Source: a virus
Length of the DNA: 25,717 bases
IMG/VR virus record: IMGVR_UViG_3300021403_000050
Span: 1 to 25,717 of that record
Strand: one strand, 5' to 3'
The first letter of the stretch is position 1; every line of letters begins with the position of its first letter. Below the pieces are notes generated by a model that worked only from the letters and a program-made list of their open reading frames with translations, was not told the DNA's origin and made no database searches. Position numbers and translations under genes: made by a program. Shown in pieces: positions 23,302 through 25,717 of the stretch.

Positions 23302-23372
23302 CAGTACACCGCGAGGATCAGCCCGAGGACGAAGGCCAACATGGACACGGTGACCGCATGCCGCACGGTCAC
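23298..23372 (-). CDS. 24-residue single-span membrane micro-protein
   Basis: From the GTG at 23372 to the TGA at 23298 the product is 24 residues: a short basic start (VTVRHAVT) followed by a hydrophobic span VSMLAFVLGLILAVYW. Its start overlaps the stop of the 126-residue gene as GTGA, and its stop overlaps the next start as GTGA. Both overlaps follow the rule used by neighbouring genes, and without this ORF there would be a 67-base unexplained gap between two tightly packed genes. The hydrophobic segment is long enough (about 16 residues) to be inserted in a membrane. Function is unknown. A spurious ORF is possible, but the double overlap makes it less likely. Confidence 0.58.
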   Translation of the reverse strand: MTVRHAVTVSMLAFVLGLILAVYW

Positions 23373-23749
23373 GTGCCGTCTTTGTCGTCGGGGCCTTTGG
23401 GGGCGGTGATCCCGCCGCGTGCAGCGCAGACCGCGGCGATCTGCCGGTACTGGTCGGCGACGGCCAGGAACTGCGACACCCCGTCGGCCTTGCCGACGGC
23501 GGCGAGTTTCTCCGCCATCTCGCAGGCGGTGACGGCGCGCTGGGCGGCCAGCCAGCCGATGTGCTGGGCGGCGGGGGCGTGGTCGTCGGCGACCGCGATG
23601 CGCCGGCCGAGCCAGGTCGCGGCACTGTCCGGCGGGGCCGGGTCGTCCGGGGGCGGCAGTGTCGTGAGGGTCCGGTCGACCGGGGAGGTGTCGCGCTCGT
23701 CGAGGGTGCGTACGCCGCGGCGGGGCAGGTCGCTGCTGGTGGCGGTCAT
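23369..23749 (-). CDS. Protein next to the terminase, unknown function
   Basis: A 126-residue protein starting at ATG 23749 inside the terminase stop (ATGA). Residues 1-45 are polar and Pro-rich (TTLPPPDDPAPPDS) and probably disordered. Residues 45-112 look helical, with 'WLGRRIAVADDHAPAAQHIG', 'WLAAQRAVTACEMAEKLAAV' and 'VSQFLAVADQYRQIAAVCAA'. The end is charged (PKGPDDKDGT). The helical core might mediate dimer contact or bind the packaging machine. No family recognised. Confidence 0.65.
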   Translation of the reverse strand: MTATSSDLPRRGVRTLDERDTSPVDRTLTTLPPPDDPAPPDSAATWLGRRIAVADDHAPAAQHIGWLAAQRAVTACEMAEKLAAVGKADGVSQFLAVADQYRQIAAVCAARGGITAPKGPDDKDGT

Positions 23750-25059
23750 CGGGCCGGTTCCTTCCGGGTGTCGGGCAGGTCCGGTTCGCGCAGCCGGAAC
23801 CGCCAGGTCCCCTCCGTCGTCGCAAGTACATATCTGAGGGCGTCGATTGCATGATCGTTGGCCTTCACCGGCGCGTCCTCGCCGGCCGCGGCGGCCTTCG
23901 GATCCCACGAATAGCCTGGCAGCTCGGCGATCAGGCCCGTGCACGAATGGTGGATCTTGAGCCGTCGTGTCGCGAGAAGACCGGCCGCCAGCCGGATACC
24001 GGGCAGGACCCGGTTGTCGGCCATCACCGACGGCAGCCCGTCGTGGTGCAGCTTCACCCGGAACGAGGCGGCGGACGGATCGATGACGGTCCACTGCGGG
24101 CGTACCCCGGCCAGGCCGCCGCCGTGCGGGATCGGGACGTGCTCGAGCCAGTCCAGGACGTGTTTGCTGTACTCGTCGTCGGACAGTTGTCGGTAGGTAG
24201 CCTTCGAGTCGTAGTAGTACTCCGACACCACATACAGCACGCCGTCGACGCCGAGGCCGAGCAGCTCGGCCGCGAACGGGTTGGTGGTGCCGTAGTCCAC
24301 ACCGGTGCCGATCCACCGTTCGATCGCCGGCAGCTCGGTCACCACGTGCACGTCCGGGTCGAACATGTCGAAGATCGCGCCCTCGGCCAGGCACCACAGG
24401 CCCTGGATGAACCGGCGGAAGAACAGGCCGACGTACTCGGCGCGCAGGGCGGTCTTGTACGCGTCGGTCAGGCTGGGGTTGTCCTCGAGGTCGAAGTGCC
24501 ATTGCCGCAGGTCGAGGTCGGCGGCGCGCAGCAGGAAGTTCTTGCGCAGCCAGTGCAGGGGCCCGTCGGGATTGGTCGTGCCGAACAGCCGCGCCCCCGG
24601 CACCCGCAAGCGGCTGAGGCACATGGTGAAGAAGCCCTCGGGGATGAGGGTGATCTCGTCGATGTAGATCAGGGCGGCAGTGACGCCGCGGATGCGGCCC
24701 TCGGCACGCACGTCGTTTGCGCCGATCAGGTGCACGACCCGGCCGAACACGATCGCGGTGTTCGCGCCGCGCGAGTGCACGACCCACCGCGACACCAGCC
24801 CGAACGGGCCGGCCGGCTGCATCAGCACGTCGATCACGTTGCGCTCGACCGTCTGGATGGTGCGGCCGACGACCAGGATCAGCCCGTTGCGCGGGGCGGT
24901 GACCACGGCCAGCAGGAACGCCAGCAGGCTCGCGATCGTCTTGCCCGAGCTGACGGCGCCGTGCCAGACGTTCACCCGGGCGGTGGCCTCGAAGACGCTG
25001 CGGATCTGCTTGCGGGACATCACCGCCAGCGCCGCCTCGTAGGCCGCGTCGGCGACCAT
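23746..25059 (-). CDS. Terminase large subunit (packaging ATPase-nuclease)
   Basis: A 437-residue motor that packages DNA into the head and cuts it. The ATPase half carries the Walker A GAVSSGKT (34-41), the Walker B LIYIDE (130-135, with D134 and E135) and a coupling motif FGTTNP (159-164). The nuclease half has an RNase-H-like set of acidic residues: GVDYGTTN with D255, VIDPSA with D327 and NDHAIDAL with D402 and D406. The length is normal (420-480). The ATG at 25059 overlaps the small-terminase stop as TGATG. All key residues are present, so the protein is expected to be active. Together with the portal it indicates a complete packaging module. Confidence 0.95.
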   Translation of the reverse strand: MVADAAYEAALAVMSRKQIRSVFEATARVNVWHGAVSSGKTIASLLAFLLAVVTAPRNGLILVVGRTIQTVERNVIDVLMQPAGPFGLVSRWVVHSRGANTAIVFGRVVHLIGANDVRAEGRIRGVTAALIYIDEITLIPEGFFTMCLSRLRVPGARLFGTTNPDGPLHWLRKNFLLRAADLDLRQWHFDLEDNPSLTDAYKTALRAEYVGLFFRRFIQGLWCLAEGAIFDMFDPDVHVVTELPAIERWIGTGVDYGTTNPFAAELLGLGVDGVLYVVSEYYYDSKATYRQLSDDEYSKHVLDWLEHVPIPHGGGLAGVRPQWTVIDPSAASFRVKLHHDGLPSVMADNRVLPGIRLAAGLLATRRLKIHHSCTGLIAELPGYSWDPKAAAAGEDAPVKANDHAIDALRYVLATTEGTWRFRLREPDLPDTRKEPAR

Positions 25060-25592
25060 CAGGCGGTGTCCTCGAGGCCGGCCGCGTCCTGGTCCTCGGC
25101 GACGATCCGCTCGTGCACCAGCCCGAGCGCGTCCATCAGGTCGCCGAGCATCGTGCGTCCGGCGGTCAGGCCGGCGTCGTCGTCGTACCGCTCGAGCGCC
25201 AGGGCCTTGTCCAGGGCGATCCCGACAGACGTGTAGGCGGCCTGCTGGTCGCGGAACGACGGCAGCTCGTAGGTCACCCAGGCCGCCGCCGCGCCCGTAC
25301 CGACCAGCGTCGTGGAAGGTTCCCAGGCGCGTCGGCGCAGCCGTTCGGCGTCGCCGTGCAGCCGTTCGACCATCGCTGCGCGGGCGGCTTTCGCGTCGAA
25401 GATCCGCGCTTCGGTCGCCGCGCGCGTTTTTGCCTCTGAACGTTCGAACGACAGGCCGTGTTCGCGGGCCAGCGCCGAGACGGTGGCGGGGGAGACGTTG
25501 TGGGCCTTGGCGATCGCCCGGCAGGACTTGTCGCCTCGGCGGATGGCGGCGAGGATCCGCTGTCGTTGCTTGTCGGGGATGCGCGCACCCAT
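25059..25592 (-). CDS. Terminase small subunit-like DNA-binding protein
   Basis: A 177-residue protein from the ATG at 25592, with GAGAGGGGAG about eight bases upstream; an earlier ATG at 25640 has no site. Residues 5-47 form a helix-turn-helix (RQRILAAIRRGDKSCRAIAK, then AHNVSPATVSALAREHGLSF) of the resolvase/Mor type that recognises the packaging site. The rest is helical (AKAARAAMVERLHGDAERLR, then FRDQQAAYTSVGIALDKALA), as in the oligomerisation region of small terminases. It directly precedes the large terminase with an overlap, which supports the role. Similar HTH proteins in phages are also annotated as general DNA-binding, so the assignment is by position plus fold. Confidence 0.8.
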   Translation of the reverse strand: MGARIPDKQRQRILAAIRRGDKSCRAIAKAHNVSPATVSALAREHGLSFERSEAKTRAATEARIFDAKAARAAMVERLHGDAERLRRRAWEPSTTLVGTGAAAAWVTYELPSFRDQQAAYTSVGIALDKALALERYDDDAGLTAGRTMLGDLMDALGLVHERIVAEDQDAAGLEDTA

Positions 25593-25640
25593 CGGGCCGG
25601 CTCCCCTCTCCTCATGACCCGTGCGCCCGGCCGTGGTCAT

Positions 25641-25669
25641 CCCGGCACCCGGCCGGGGGTTGTTTCTTT
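25641..25669 (+). terminator. Possible plus-strand terminator at the right end
   Basis: The plus strand reads CCCGGC-ACCCG-GCCGGG followed by GGTTGTTTCTTT, a 6-bp stem with a U-rich tail. No plus-strand gene is seen nearby, so it could end a transcript from outside the window or be chance. The remaining bases to 25717 show no gene. Confidence 0.25.
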
Positions 25670-25717
25670 GTCACGTCGTTTCGGTGTGTCTCGGATCCCG
25701 GTGCCTGACGCTTCGCT

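Noticed and set aside
25641-25717. Promoter for the late operon at the right end
   Set aside because: Only an A-rich patch (gtgacaaagaaacaa on the minus strand) is visible; no paired -35/-10 elements at proper spacing, and the sequence ends here.

Overview
The window reads as part of the late structural region of a long-tailed (siphovirus-type) phage or prophage of a high-GC Gram-positive host, probably an actinobacterium. The evidence is the very GC-rich sequence with strong third-position GC, frequent GTG starts, tight 1-4 base start/stop overlaps, and a canonical order of phage head and tail genes. No integrase, lysis, replication or host gene lies in the window, so free phage and prophage cannot be told apart. 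All structural genes are on the minus strand, so the operon reads from the right end to the left end.

Packaging and head, 25592 down to 17137: a small-terminase-like DNA-binding protein, the large terminase, three small translationally coupled proteins (one a 24-residue membrane peptide), an 83-residue protein, an SPP1-type portal, a MuF-like minor head protein, a scaffold protein and a P22-type major capsid protein. Between MuF and the scaffold sits the only plus-strand gene pair, a ribbon-helix-helix antitoxin with a MazF-like toxin. It has its own repeat/palindrome operator.

Accessory virion block, 17095 down to 12164: seven genes lie between the major capsid gene and the head-tail connector, where typically only one or two genes are found. 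They include a collagen-like protein with three Gly-X-Y tracts, a cysteine-containing 341-residue protein, a protein built of four units of about 32 residues, and several small proteins. I infer a head-decoration or head-fibre cassette.

Head-tail joining and tail, 12135 down to 1: head-tail connector, a stopper that looks internally duplicated, an HK97-gp10-like protein, a small proline-rich protein, tail terminator, major tail protein, tail assembly chaperones joined by a -1 frameshift at a perfect GGGAAAA slippery site, a 1757-residue tape measure with an embedded NlpC/P60-like domain and five Trp-rich 45-residue repeats, a Dit-like distal tail protein, a fibre/adhesin with a polyglycine-rich C-terminal domain, and the first ten codons of the next tail gene.

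Terminator-like hairpins precede the scaffold, major capsid and major tail genes and follow the major tail gene, which suggests segmented late transcription. Two longer intergenic gaps (before the portal and before the 124-residue gene) carry perfect long inverted repeats. There is no gene-free stretch over 300 bases. I could not identify a convincing sigma-factor promoter by eye.
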